Shown here one piece after another: positions 7,748 through 14,496 of a stretch of DNA of 15,149 nt. Made by a program: the position numbers and the translations under genes. The notes beneath the pieces were generated by a model. It had not been told where the DNA came from. It saw nothing but the letters and a program-made list of their open reading frames with translations, and searched no databases. How positions within the stretch are numbered: the stretch's first letter is position 1; each line of letters opens with the position of its first letter. Origin of the DNA: Streptosporangiaceae bacterium (GTDB lineage Bacteria > Actinomycetota > Actinomycetes > Streptosporangiales > Streptosporangiaceae); the NCBI GenBank assembly GCA_025934635.1, contig JAICWX010000215.1:1-15149 (forward strand), written 5' to 3'.

Positions 7748-8761
7748 GTGATCAGGTTCCAGCTGAGCGGTGAGGTCCTGGGACGCACCCGGTTCGCGTT
7801 CTCGCCGTTGAGCGAGGTGACGCTCAGCCTCCGGCTCCTTGGACGGCCGCACCTCGCCCACCTGCATGCACGGTGGCTGCACCTGACCCGCGGCCGCCTG
7901 AGCGGAATGGATCTGCCGTTGCTCTTCGCGGTCGCCCCGCCCGGGAAATGGATCCCGTCGTGCCTCGTACCGGTAGCGGAAACCACCCGGGTCACCATCG
8001 AGGAACAGCTAACGGATCTCACGCAGCTGCCGCCCGAGGGGCTGACGGCCGACTTGAACCAGATCTGGGGCGACCGGTCACGTCCAGCGTGCCTGACGGA
8101 CCTGATGGAGGCCGGCGCTCGCGGGCCGGGCATCCTGGCCGAGAGACTGTGGGAATACTGGACCGTGGCGATCGCGCCGCACTGGCACCGTATCTGTGCG
8201 GTACTCGAGGCAGACGTGGCGTTCCGGATGGGCGCACTGGCGGAGCGCGGCCTGTTCGCGCTCCTGGACGACCTGCATGCCGAGGCCACCGTGCAGGGGC
8301 ACGACCTGCTGGTGGACAAGCCGCACCACGCGGACGCAACCTACCGCGCGACCCAGCTCGTACTGACACCATCCGTCTTCGGCTACCCCAACCTCACCGT
8401 CGAAGACGGCGAGCCGGGCGCCTTCGGCCTCACCTATCCGGCCCACGGCGTGGGACGGGTATGGGAAGGCCTGGAACCGCCCGATCATGAAACGGACAAC
8501 CAGCTCGCCGCTCTGTTCGGCCGCACCCGGGCGGCGATCCTGGAGCGCGCCGCCCTCCCGGTCACCACCACGCAGATCGCGCGCGAGTTCGGCCAGAGCC
8601 CTGGATCGGTCAGCGAGCACCTCACGGTGCTGAAAGCCAACGGCCTGCTCTACAGCCGGCGAACTGGCCGGAGCGTGCTGTACTGGCAGACGCCCTTGGC
8701 CCAGAGCATGATCAGCACCCAGCGCACATCCGCCACGCTGCGACCCGGCAGCGTCTCCTAA
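7748..8761 (+). CDS. DUF5937 / ArsR-type winged-helix transcriptional regulator
   Basis: A 337-residue regulator. The start is the GTG at 7748, giving MIRFQLSGEVLGRTRFAFSPLSE, the usual beginning of this family, with GGAGG 6 bases upstream (7737-7741). An in-frame start further upstream at 7622 would add only Arg-rich non-homologous residues. The long N-terminal part (about 1-250) is the DUF5937-type domain (FSPLSEVTLSLRLL ... LWEYWTVAIAPHWHRICAVLEADVAFR ... FGYPNLTV). The C-terminal part, about 257-325, is an ArsR-like winged helix: RAAILERAALPVTTTQIAREFGQS, then PGSVSEHLTVLKANGLLYSRRTGRSVLYW, with the recognition helix at SVSEHLTVLK. No ArsR metal-binding cysteine motif is seen, so the ligand is unknown. 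Divergence from the DUF899 operon suggests local control. Confidence 0.88.
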   Translation: MIRFQLSGEVLGRTRFAFSPLSEVTLSLRLLGRPHLAHLHARWLHLTRGRLSGMDLPLLFAVAPPGKWIPSCLVPVAETTRVTIEEQLTDLTQLPPEGLTADLNQIWGDRSRPACLTDLMEAGARGPGILAERLWEYWTVAIAPHWHRICAVLEADVAFRMGALAERGLFALLDDLHAEATVQGHDLLVDKPHHADATYRATQLVLTPSVFGYPNLTVEDGEPGAFGLTYPAHGVGRVWEGLEPPDHETDNQLAALFGRTRAAILERAALPVTTTQIAREFGQSPGSVSEHLTVLKANGLLYSRRTGRSVLYWQTPLAQSMISTQRTSATLRPGSVS

Positions 8762-8914
8762 GTCCTGGCCGCTGCTGTCCTGATCGCCGTCCCGCCTGCC
8801 CTGCCTGCGGAAACCGGCTAATAAATTCCTTGCCTACCGAAAATATGCCTCAGGTCAGGCGCGCGGCTATGGAATTAATGCTCCAGGCCAGGTGCACACG
8901 GGATTGGGGCAACT

Positions 8915-9808
8915 GTGAGAATCGCATTCTCGGCGATCATGGTTTTCTGTGCGGGCACACTCGTGGCGACATGCTCTCCCGCGTCCGCCTCGTCATCCCC
9001 CGGGCCGACCGGACACGCATATACCTATGTCCGCCACTACGTGGCCGGGCAGGTATCCCGGTACAGCTATACCGAGGACCAGAACGGGGCCGAGGTCACC
9101 GCGGTAGCCCGGCTGAAGTCCTATGTCCGCCACGGCATCGGCGGAGAGCAGGTCAGGTGGATCGCGCTGAACGCGGACGGCCAGGATCTGAGCGCGCAGG
9201 CCAAGGCGTTCCCGCCCTATGACATCTCGCTCGATCCGAGGGACCCGGATGGTCTCGCCCTGCCGGATACGCAGAAGGCGCCCCAGCTGCAGGGCCCGGT
9301 GGACGACCTGCTTACCTTTTACGTCGGCCTGAGCAGCCGGGTCGGCATCGACGAGCTGCACCAGCCCGGCCAGTCACAGGTGGCCCCCTCGCTGCTGCCC
9401 GGGAACTTCTCCAGCCCCACCGCGCCGGTGGGGCAGGATCTGGTTCAGCTGACGACCACGCTGACCAGCCTGAGCGCCCGGCGGGCTACGTTCACGTCGT
9501 CCTACCAGCCGCCGCCCGGAGGCGGGCTCACGCTCACTCAGCCCTTCATGAGCAGCCCCGTGTGCGGCTCGGTCCCGAACAACTTCGAGCTCGTCCAGGC
9601 GGAAGGAACACAGTTCGTCGCGCTGTGGGGGTGCGAGTCGTTCACCGTCACCACCGTGGTCGACCGGCCCAGCGGGCGGATCGTCTCGGCCCAGATGACC
9701 AATCCGCTTCAGCTCGACGGAGTCCTGTGCCAGGACGCGGCGCTGACCGAATGCACGTCCATCCCGCCCACCACGCTGCTCCGGACCGTCCAGCTCACCA
9801 GGGGTTAA
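8915..9808 (+). CDS. Secreted protein of unknown function
   Basis: A 297-residue protein with a Sec signal peptide: MRIAFSAIMVFCAGTLVATC has one Arg, a hydrophobic core and a likely SPase I site after ASA at residues 23-25. VATC is not a proper lipobox because Thr occupies the -1 position, so a lipoprotein is unlikely. The mature part is rich in beta-type and Ser/Thr/Pro segments (VRHYVAGQVSRYSYTEDQNG; LVQLTTTLTSLSARRATF). It has four cysteines at PVCG, WGCES, VLCQD and LTECTS that could form two disulfides. I do not recognise the family. The GTG start has no strong ribosome site (GGATTGGGGC just upstream). The preceding AT-rich stretch at about 8819-8880 may hold its promoter. It converges with the HTH gene at 9824. 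Confidence 0.75.
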   Translation: MRIAFSAIMVFCAGTLVATCSPASASSSPGPTGHAYTYVRHYVAGQVSRYSYTEDQNGAEVTAVARLKSYVRHGIGGEQVRWIALNADGQDLSAQAKAFPPYDISLDPRDPDGLALPDTQKAPQLQGPVDDLLTFYVGLSSRVGIDELHQPGQSQVAPSLLPGNFSSPTAPVGQDLVQLTTTLTSLSARRATFTSSYQPPPGGGLTLTQPFMSSPVCGSVPNNFELVQAEGTQFVALWGCESFTVTTVVDRPSGRIVSAQMTNPLQLDGVLCQDAALTECTSIPPTTLLRTVQLTRG

Positions 9809-9812
9809 CCAG

Positions 9813-9839
9813 CGAGGCCCGGGCTACCGGGCTGGCTCG
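9813..9839. terminator. Hairpin between convergent genes (candidate bidirectional terminator)
   Basis: GCCCGG (9817-9822), loop GCTA, CCGGGC (9827-9832) forms a perfect 6-bp GC stem, and CGAG/CTCG arms outside (9813-9816 and 9836-9839) could lengthen it. It lies just after the secreted-protein stop and spans the stop of the XRE gene. There is no U-run, as is common in high-GC actinomycetes. Confidence 0.4.
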
Positions 9840-10213
9840 TCGGTGCCATCGCCGCCCTGCCGCCAGTTCTTGGCGAGGGCGACGAGGCCGCGAACCACGT
9901 CGGGAGGCAGGCCCGGAGTGCTCGCGATGTGCCACAGCGTCGGGTCTTCATGCTCGGCCTGCCCAAGCTCCGGCGACCCCGCCTTGGGTTCCCCGCCTGC
10001 GAGTATCCGCCGGCACGAACCCGGAGCCCAGCCGAGCCGGTTCTCGACCATGCCCAGGGTGCTGGGGGAAACGTGCTGGCCGTTCTCGAGCTTTCCCAGC
10101 GTCCGCTCGGTGACCCCCGTCGCCTCGGCAAAGGCCCGCCTGTCCCGCATGCCGAGCTCGACCCGGCGCGCGATGACGTAATCGGCAAGCCGCTGCCAGT
10201 CCTCACCGGCCAT
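9824..10213 (-). CDS. Small XRE-type helix-turn-helix protein
   Basis: A 129-residue DNA-binding protein. The HTH is near the N-terminus: WQRLADYVIARRVELGMRDRRAFAEATGVTERTLGKLENG, then QHVSPSTLGMVENRLGWAPGS, which is the standard XRE/Cro fold (helices at about 6-20, 25-33, 36-45, 50-60). The rest (about 75-129) is short and acidic, ending KNWRQGGDGTDEPAR, with no effector domain. The ATG at 10213 has GAAGGG 7 bases upstream. Upstream in-frame starts up to 10309 would add a non-conserved leader translated from low-GC spacer and are rejected. The gene lies downstream of the kinase on the same strand but 366 bases away, so it probably has its own promoter. Its target is unknown. Confidence 0.82.
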   Translation of the reverse strand: MAGEDWQRLADYVIARRVELGMRDRRAFAEATGVTERTLGKLENGQHVSPSTLGMVENRLGWAPGSCRRILAGGEPKAGSPELGQAEHEDPTLWHIASTPGLPPDVVRGLVALAKNWRQGGDGTDEPAR

Positions 10214-10579
10214 CTGACCGCCCTTCCCGCGACTCGATGCTAGTCCCGCCTCCAGCCACATGACCATCCCTACCCGAAGAAGACAGAAAATTCTAGCTCT
10301 TCTGCCCACACATCACGATACAGGGTTGCACTTCTCTTCTCGACTCATCTTGCCAATACTCTTTACTTCCTACCCGTGCTCGCCTAAAGTGCCTACTGAA
10401 GGGACTAGCTTCCTGTTTCTTCCTAAGTTTACCGGAATCAGCGCGCTGCAGGCCGGCGGCGTCCTCGCGCTTACATGGAGGGGAGCGCGAGGGCGCTCCG
10501 GCCGCGCAGCCGGACGCGCCGGCCCGGCGGGGTCGGCCCGGCGGGCCGGCCCGGGACCTCAGCTAGCCCTGGACCTCAG
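10214..10579. other. Non-coding spacer: low-GC core plus GC-rich hairpin block
   Basis: No convincing gene lies here. Bases 10261-10440 contain only about 85 G/C of 180 (47%), far below the neighbouring genes, and the plus strand is pyrimidine-rich. The region probably contains the promoter of the XRE gene; a TAGAAT box is present on the minus strand (complement of 10290-10295). From 10463 rightward the sequence turns extremely GC-rich and is packed with inverted repeats listed separately. A plus-strand open frame starting at 10260 runs through both parts, but its composition is inconsistent along its length and it is not supported as a gene. Confidence 0.6.
10463..10519. repeat. Two adjacent strong hairpins
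   Basis: CCTCGCGC (10463-10470) pairs perfectly with GCGCGAGG (10485-10492) across a 14-base loop. Directly after it, GCGCTCCGGC (10493-10502) pairs with GCCGGA-C-GCGC (10509-10519) with one bulged base. Both lie downstream of the minus-strand kinase stop and may terminate or stabilise its mRNA. Confidence 0.5.
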
Positions 10580-10589
10580 CTAGCTGAGG
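10554..10589. repeat. 13-bp direct repeat ending in a perfect 16-bp palindrome
   Basis: GGACCTCAGCTAG occurs at 10554-10566 and again at 10571-10583, a 17-base period. The second copy runs into the perfect palindrome CCTCAGCTAGCTGAGG (10574-10589). The kinase stop codon (TAG on the minus strand, 10580-10582) sits inside the palindrome. It may be part of the kinase terminator or a protein-binding site. Confidence 0.55.
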
Positions 10590-12475
10590 GGGCTCGGCGC
10601 GCCATACCGGATCCTCAGCACGGAATCGCCCGAAGGCAGCGTGACCCGTTGCGCGGATGCGGGAAGGTACGGGGCCCGCTGCCCGTGAATGAGCGCGAGC
10701 ATCGAGCCGAGGTATGCGGCACCAGTCATATGCGCCGCGCTGTCCACCGTGGCCAAGTCCATTGACCGCAGCAGGCTGGCAGGTCCGCCACCAGGCGACT
10801 GGCTGACGAAATCCACGATGCGCACGGGGTGGCGCTGGGCCATGAAGGCGAGGAGGTCCAGCAGCCGGGGATCGACAGCGCCGCTGAGAAGCTGTGCCCT
10901 GGCCGCGGGCGAGGCCTTGATACGGCTGTTCGCCAGCAGCTGGGTGCCAGCCCCCTTCCTGTTACGCAGGTCCGTTTGCCAAACGGCGTCGAAGCTGGCG
11001 GCGCCGCCGGGATAGACCACGCGGATGTCGATCCGGGTAGTCCCGCTGCCGAAGCTGGCGATTTTGGCCGGGGCGTAGACAGAGGCCAGCCGGCTCCCGT
11101 ACTGAGCTCGGACAGGCCCGGTGGCGACCACCAGAGCAGAGCCGAGCGGATCATCCGACGTCGGCCCGAGCTCCCACACGTTCCCGGCCGGGAAGCCCGC
11201 GCTGACCAGGGCCGCGCATACGTGGGGGTCACATGACACGGTGGCGGCCCGGTCGACCTGCTGCAGGATCCAGGCGACGGCCTGATTCCTGGCCTTGGTC
11301 TGGGCATCGACTCCCGTGCTCAGCGGAGTATGGTTGCCCGCCAGCTGGTCAGACGCCGGGCCGGCCCGAGGGAGATTGAGGGCGAGCACGCCGACCGCGG
11401 CGGCCAGCAGGCCCACCGCCAGCAGTACCGGCGTCCGACGGCGCCACCGGGTGCGATGACGGCTCCCGTGCCGTGCCGACCGGGGCCCGGACGCTGACCC
11501 GGGTCCGGACGCCGGGCGGGCACTGATCAGGCCCTCGCCGCTACCGTGCCGCGGCCTGGGCGGCATGGCCAGCGCAGGCTGTGAGCCGGGTGTCTCCTCA
11601 TCCGCGAACGGCGGCGGGACCACGGGCAGCATCGGTCCCGCCAGCCGCGCTCCGGCGGCCACCAGCTCGCCGAGCGCCTCGCGGGCCGACGGCCGGCCCG
11701 CTGGGTCCTTGCTGAGGCACCGGTAGACCAGCGAACCCAGCGGTTCGGGCAGCCTGCCCATGCGCGGCTCGGCCTGAAGGATGGCATAGGCCGTGGCGGT
11801 CAGCGAGTCGCCCCGGAAGGGCAGCTCGCCGGTACCCGCGAATACCATCGTCACGGCCCACGACCACATATCGGCCGCCGTGGTCACCCGGGTGCCAGCC
11901 AACTGCTCAGGGGCCATGAACGCCGGGGTCCCCATCGGGACGTCGCCGGAAAGAGCCGTGGTCATCCCGGGAACGGCCGCCAGCCCGAAGTCGATCACCA
12001 CGGGCCCGTCGGGCCCGAGCATGACATTGCCCGGCTTGAAGTCGCGATGCACCATTCCCGCGGCATGCACCGCGCCCAGCGCGGTCAGCGTGGCGACGGC
12101 GATGCGCTCAAGGGCAGCGCCGCCGCGAGGCCCGAATTGCTCGACTATCTCGACCAGCGATGACCCGCTGACGTATTCACTGACGATGAACGGCCGCCGT
12201 TCGAAGATCCCCGCGTCCAGAACCTGCGCGGTACAGAACCGGGCGACCCGCTGCGCGGCGGCGACCTCTTTCAGGAACCGGCTCCGGACCTGCGGGTCGG
12301 TCGTCGGCGGCAGAAGCTTGACCGCCGCCGGGCTTCCGGCCGGGCCTTCAGCCAGGAACACGACGCCCTGCCCGCCCTCGCCCAGGCGGCCGAGCAACGC
12401 GTAGGCACCCACCTGGCGCGGATCCGTTTCGCGCAAGGCGAGCATCTCAGGCATTGTGGGCCAAGCCGATGTCAC
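10580..12475 (-). CDS. Transmembrane serine/threonine protein kinase with extracellular sensor domain
   Basis: A 631-residue Hanks-type receptor kinase. Kinase domain (about 24-275): glycine loop LGRLGEGGQGVVF, ATP-binding Lys53 in AVK, Glu70 in helix C, catalytic HRDFKPGN (Asp145, Lys147), metal-binding DFG at 162-164, GTPAFMAPE activation segment end at 182-190, and DMWSWAV and RCLSKDPAGRPS in the C-lobe. All catalytic residues are present, so it should be active. A Pro/Ser/Arg-rich linker (about 280-347) precedes one membrane helix (about 349-368, VLLAVGLLAAAVGVLALNL). The outer domain of about 260 residues has no PASTA repeats; it contains NQAVAWILQQVDRAATVSC, a CDPHVC cysteine pair and repeated Leu/Ala helices. 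Related outer domains seem to recur in actinomycetes but the ligand is unknown. The GTG start at 12475 has GGAGG 12 bases upstream; the ATG at 12454 is an alternative. The nearest downstream gene is the XRE protein. Confidence 0.93.
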   Translation of the reverse strand: MTSAWPTMPEMLALRETDPRQVGAYALLGRLGEGGQGVVFLAEGPAGSPAAVKLLPPTTDPQVRSRFLKEVAAAQRVARFCTAQVLDAGIFERRPFIVSEYVSGSSLVEIVEQFGPRGGAALERIAVATLTALGAVHAAGMVHRDFKPGNVMLGPDGPVVIDFGLAAVPGMTTALSGDVPMGTPAFMAPEQLAGTRVTTAADMWSWAVTMVFAGTGELPFRGDSLTATAYAILQAEPRMGRLPEPLGSLVYRCLSKDPAGRPSAREALGELVAAGARLAGPMLPVVPPPFADEETPGSQPALAMPPRPRHGSGEGLISARPASGPGSASGPRSARHGSRHRTRWRRRTPVLLAVGLLAAAVGVLALNLPRAGPASDQLAGNHTPLSTGVDAQTKARNQAVAWILQQVDRAATVSCDPHVCAALVSAGFPAGNVWELGPTSDDPLGSALVVATGPVRAQYGSRLASVYAPAKIASFGSGTTRIDIRVVYPGGAASFDAVWQTDLRNRKGAGTQLLANSRIKASPAARAQLLSGAVDPRLLDLLAFMAQRHPVRIVDFVSQSPGGGPASLLRSMDLATVDSAAHMTGAAYLGSMLALIHGQRAPYLPASAQRVTLPSGDSVLRIRYGAPSPLS

Positions 12476-12492
12476 CCGGCCATTTTGCCTCC
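12472..12492 (-). promoter_or_regulatory. GGAGG ribosome site followed by a 3-codon leader ORF overlapping the kinase start
   Basis: On the minus strand GGAGG (complement of 12488-12492) is 4 bases before an ATG at 12483 that encodes Met-Ala-Gly-stop. The TGA of this mini-ORF overlaps the kinase GTG as GTGA. The site is better spaced for the mini-ORF than for the kinase (12 bases), suggesting possible translational coupling, but the arrangement could be chance. Confidence 0.35.
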
Positions 12493-12611
12493 GGCGGCCC
12501 AGCGCACGCCATCATTCCCTTTATTAATCAACGGGAGCGGCGTTCCTGCTCCTGGGCCGGCGGCAGCCGTCGGGCCAGCGGCATAAGCTACAGGGAGGCG
12601 TGTTGCATATG

Positions 12612-12637
12612 GTGTAGGTGTGACTAAAATACTACAC
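12612..12637. repeat. Inverted repeat GTGTAG/CTACAC in an AT-rich patch with a -10-like box
   Basis: GTGTAG (12612-12617) and CTACAC (12632-12637) are perfect inverted repeats 14 bases apart. Between them on the plus strand lies TAAAAT (12625-12630), with TTGCAT 16 bases upstream (12603-12608). This could be a relict promoter or operator divergent from the kinase, or a weak terminator for the minus-strand remnant ending at 12647. Confidence 0.35.
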
Positions 12638-12646
12638 TTCGCGGAG

Positions 12647-13054
12647 TTACGGGCCAACGGCCAGTCCGATGTCGCCGTCAGACGCGCCCGGGCTGCCTGG
12701 TGCGACTCCGACGACCCGTACGGCGCGAGCGGCGTCAACCTCACCGTCCACGGCCTGGACGGTGAAGGGGGCGGTGCTGACCTGGCCGCTGCCGAGCCGG
12801 AACTGACCCCAGAGCCGGTAGGTGCCGGCCTCCTCGAAGTGAACGTGTACGGGCAGGTCGGTCCCGAACGTGGTGCCGGGGAGCGCGAAGACCGGGCGGC
12901 CGGAGCCGTCACGCACATCGGCGTGCTCGTGGGCGAAGGTCTGCCCGTCGGCGCGCATGATGACGATGTGCCTGGCGGCGGCCAGGTAGGGCCGGAGGTT
13001 GTGCAGCGGCTGGCCCGTGCGCGCATCCGCGAGGCTGAATGTGTCGAGTCGGAG
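12647..13054 (-). pseudogene. Remnant of a secreted beta-domain protein (N-terminally truncated)
   Basis: On the minus strand, from about base 13054 down to the TAA at 12647, the frame reads LRLDTFSLADARTGQPLHNL, then RPYLAAARHIVIM, then QTFAHEHADV, then PVHVHFEEAGTYRLWGQFRL, then VSTAPFTVQA. This resembles the beta-sandwich domain seen in secreted proteins of the type PVTDLQPYLGAxxHxVILxxDxxxFxHxH ... FPxxGxYKVWGQF ... VPFxVxV, often found near metal-handling genes; the HEH motif fits that pattern. Upstream of 13054 the same frame becomes Arg/Gly/Pro-rich and is antisense to a LuxR-type remnant, so the start, signal peptide and N-terminal half are missing. It is a gene fragment with an intact 3' end. 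The family call is moderately confident, the truncation more so. Confidence 0.6.
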
Positions 13055-13577
13055 TCCCCGCTGGCGTTCGCCGCGCTGCAGCGGCTGCTGTGGCCGCTGC
13101 GCAAGGGCGCGGGCGGGCTTCCGGCGCCACAGCGGGCCGCGTTGCAGGCAGCGTTCGGTGAGGTCGAGAGCGGCGGCGACCGGTTCCTCGCCTTCCTCGG
13201 AACGACGCCCACTGGCTCGACGAGGCCTCGGCCCACGCGCTGCTGTTCGTCGCCCGCCGCCTGCAAGCCGAACGGGTCGCCTTGCTGTTCGCCGCGCGCG
13301 ACGGCCTCGGTCCGGCTTCGACGCCGGCGAGCTGCCGTGCCTCACGCTCGGCGGGCTGAGCGGCGAGGCGGCCGGCCAGCTACTCCGCGGCCGCGGTCCG
13401 GGGGACGTGGACGCCGCGGTGCGGGATCAGCTCGTCGCCGCCACCGCGGGCAATCCGCTGGCCCTCGGCGAGCTGGCCGAGGTCCTGTCCGCTGACCAGC
13501 TGTCCGGCCGTGAACCTGGCGATTCTCCCGGTGCGACGCTCCCCCGCCGGCTCATAGCGTCCCGGTATCAACCGACA
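13052..13577 (+). pseudogene. LuxR-family AAA-ATPase regulator remnant, broken across three frames
   Basis: Three consecutive segments in three frames match the ATPase region of large LuxR-type (STAND/AAA_16) regulators. Bases 13052-13200 read SESPLAFAALQRLLWPL ... LPAPQRAALQAAFG ... GDRFLAFLG. Bases 13201 to about 13305, one frame over, read NDAHWLDEASAHALLFVARR and LQAERVALLFAARDG, the Walker B/sensor part. Bases about 13314-13577, in the third frame, read GFDAGELPCLTLGGLSGEAAGQLL, then AVRDQLVAATAGNPLALGEL and AEVLSADQLSGREPG. Relative to intact relatives about 20 residues are missing at 13200, the Walker A (P-loop) region is absent before 13052, and nothing of the C-terminal TPR and LuxR HTH remains. 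It ends at a TAA just before the next gene. It is certainly non-functional. Confidence 0.8.
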
Positions 13578-13578
13578 T

Positions 13579-13593
13579 AAGGAGCCACCGATG
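13579..13593 (+). promoter_or_regulatory. Ribosome site AAGGAG with ATG, start of the (frameshifted) membrane protein gene
   Basis: AAGGAG (13579-13584) lies 6 bases before the ATG at 13591, an ideal arrangement. The frame from this ATG meets TGA at 13633-13635 after 14 codons (MTSITAPTGQHRPG), while the conserved protein continues in the next frame. It marks the original start of the gene annotated at 13668. Confidence 0.6.
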
Positions 13594-13667
13594 ACCAGTA
13601 TCACCGCCCCCACTGGCCAGCACCGACCGGGCTGACCCTCATCGCGGCGGTCTACATCGGGTTCAGC

Positions 13668-13931
13668 GTGGCCGACGGACGCTGGAAGGTCATCGCCATC
13701 GAGAGCCGCGTGGCCGGGTTCTTCGTGGTCGTGGCCGCGGTCAGTGTCAGCGGATCGGCCTGGCTGCTCGTGCTCGGGCTGGCCGGTCACGGCCTGAAGG
13801 ACCTGTGGCAGCACCGCACGCAGTTCGTCCGGAACACGCGCTGGTGGCCGCCGTTCTGCGCCACGGTCGACTGGGTCACCGCCGGCATCCTGACCGCCGC
13901 GATGTCGACGGGAGTCCTGTTCCATGGCTAG
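13668..13931 (+). CDS. Small multi-helix membrane protein, probably 5'-frameshifted
   Basis: From the GTG at 13668 this gives 87 residues: MADGRWKVIAIESRVAGFFV and onward, with hydrophobic helices at about 15-40 and 68-84, between them HGLKDLWQHRTQFVRNTRWW. The polar loop with HGLKDLWQHR is distinctive and familiar from small actinobacterial membrane proteins of unknown role. The coding character clearly begins earlier in the same frame (GLTLIAAVYIGFSVADGRWK, from about 13629), which is most of another membrane helix. That part has no start codon; instead a well-placed ATG with AAGGAG stands at 13591 one frame away. A one-base indel between about 13594 and 13633 would restore a single gene of about 113 codons. 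So this is either a pseudogene, a sequencing error, or a protein truncated to the GTG. It converges with the cyclodeaminase gene 22 bases away. Confidence 0.6.
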   Translation: MADGRWKVIAIESRVAGFFVVVAAVSVSGSAWLLVLGLAGHGLKDLWQHRTQFVRNTRWWPPFCATVDWVTAGILTAAMSTGVLFHG

Positions 13932-13953
13932 GCGCGAGCCGCCGGGCCCGTGA

Positions 13954-14496
13954 TCACCGCTCCCGGCTCACCCGTTCGGCGGCGTTACCGGCATCCGCCG
14001 CCGCCCGCGCGGCCAGCCGGGACAGCTCGGGCTCGAGCTTGCCCAAGCCGACGTTGATGTCCACCAGAGCGGCTGCGCTGCGGGCCGAAGCCGCCGCGAG
14101 CACCGCCCCGGTCACGGCGTCGCCGCGCAGGTTCGGGTTGCCGGCCTCGGCCACCTGCACGGCCATCACCGCTACCCGCGCGCCGATCTCCGCGATCTCG
14201 AGCGGGACGACGGCCGCCTCGTGCAGGGCTTCCCGCGTCCGGAGCTTGAGGACGGCCTGGTAGGCGCGGGCATCGAGGTCCACCAGGCCGGTCAGCCGGC
14301 GGCGCAGCTCGTCGGCCGCCTCCGCCAGGTCACCGGCCCCGGGGAGCCTGCTGACGGAGAACCGCGCAGCCATGGCCACGAGCCCGGCGGCCAGCGCGCC
14401 GGTCACCGCGGCCGCGCCGCCGCCGCCCGGGGTGGGCGTGCGAGCGGCGAGCTCGTCGAGGAAGCCGCGTACCGGCTGGTCCAGGGACGAGCTCAC
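13954..14496 (-). CDS. Cyclodeaminase/cyclohydrolase family protein (FTCD_C-like)
   Basis: A 180-residue all-helical protein of the formiminotransferase-cyclodeaminase C-terminal family, whose members act as formimino-THF cyclodeaminase or methenyl-THF cyclohydrolase. It starts VSSSLDQPVRGFLDELAART, followed by the signature PTPGGGGAAAVTGALAAGLVAMAARFS. The middle, about residues 60-110, carries LTGLVDLDARAYQAVLKLRT. Later GNPNLRGDAVTGAVLAAASARSAAALVDIN matches the second conserved block. Length fits stand-alone members. The GTG at 14496 overlaps the fhs stop as GTGA, so the two are co-translated. An open frame continues upstream but is antisense-like and Arg-rich within fhs, so it is excluded. 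Coupling to fhs suggests it works on 10-formyl/methenyl/methylene-THF interconversion (inference). Confidence 0.88.
   Translation of the reverse strand: MSSSLDQPVRGFLDELAARTPTPGGGGAAAVTGALAAGLVAMAARFSVSRLPGAGDLAEAADELRRRLTGLVDLDARAYQAVLKLRTREALHEAAVVPLEIAEIGARVAVMAVQVAEAGNPNLRGDAVTGAVLAAASARSAAALVDINVGLGKLEPELSRLAARAAADAGNAAERVSRER

Noticed and set aside
8963..8977. Possible lipobox (LVATC) in the secreted protein
   Set aside because: Thr at the position before Cys is not accepted by signal peptidase II in typical lipoboxes, and an ASA cleavage site follows directly.
10260..10583. Plus-strand open frame of 107 codons in the low-GC spacer
   Set aside because: It changes from a low-GC to an extreme-GC composition half way, has no ribosome site and no motif.
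12620..13050. Plus-strand GTG start giving MTKILHFAELRANG and leading into the LuxR-like segment
   Set aside because: Most of it is antisense to the minus-strand beta-domain remnant, and only the part after 13052 has homology. The first codons come from an AT-rich spacer, so it is a chance fusion.
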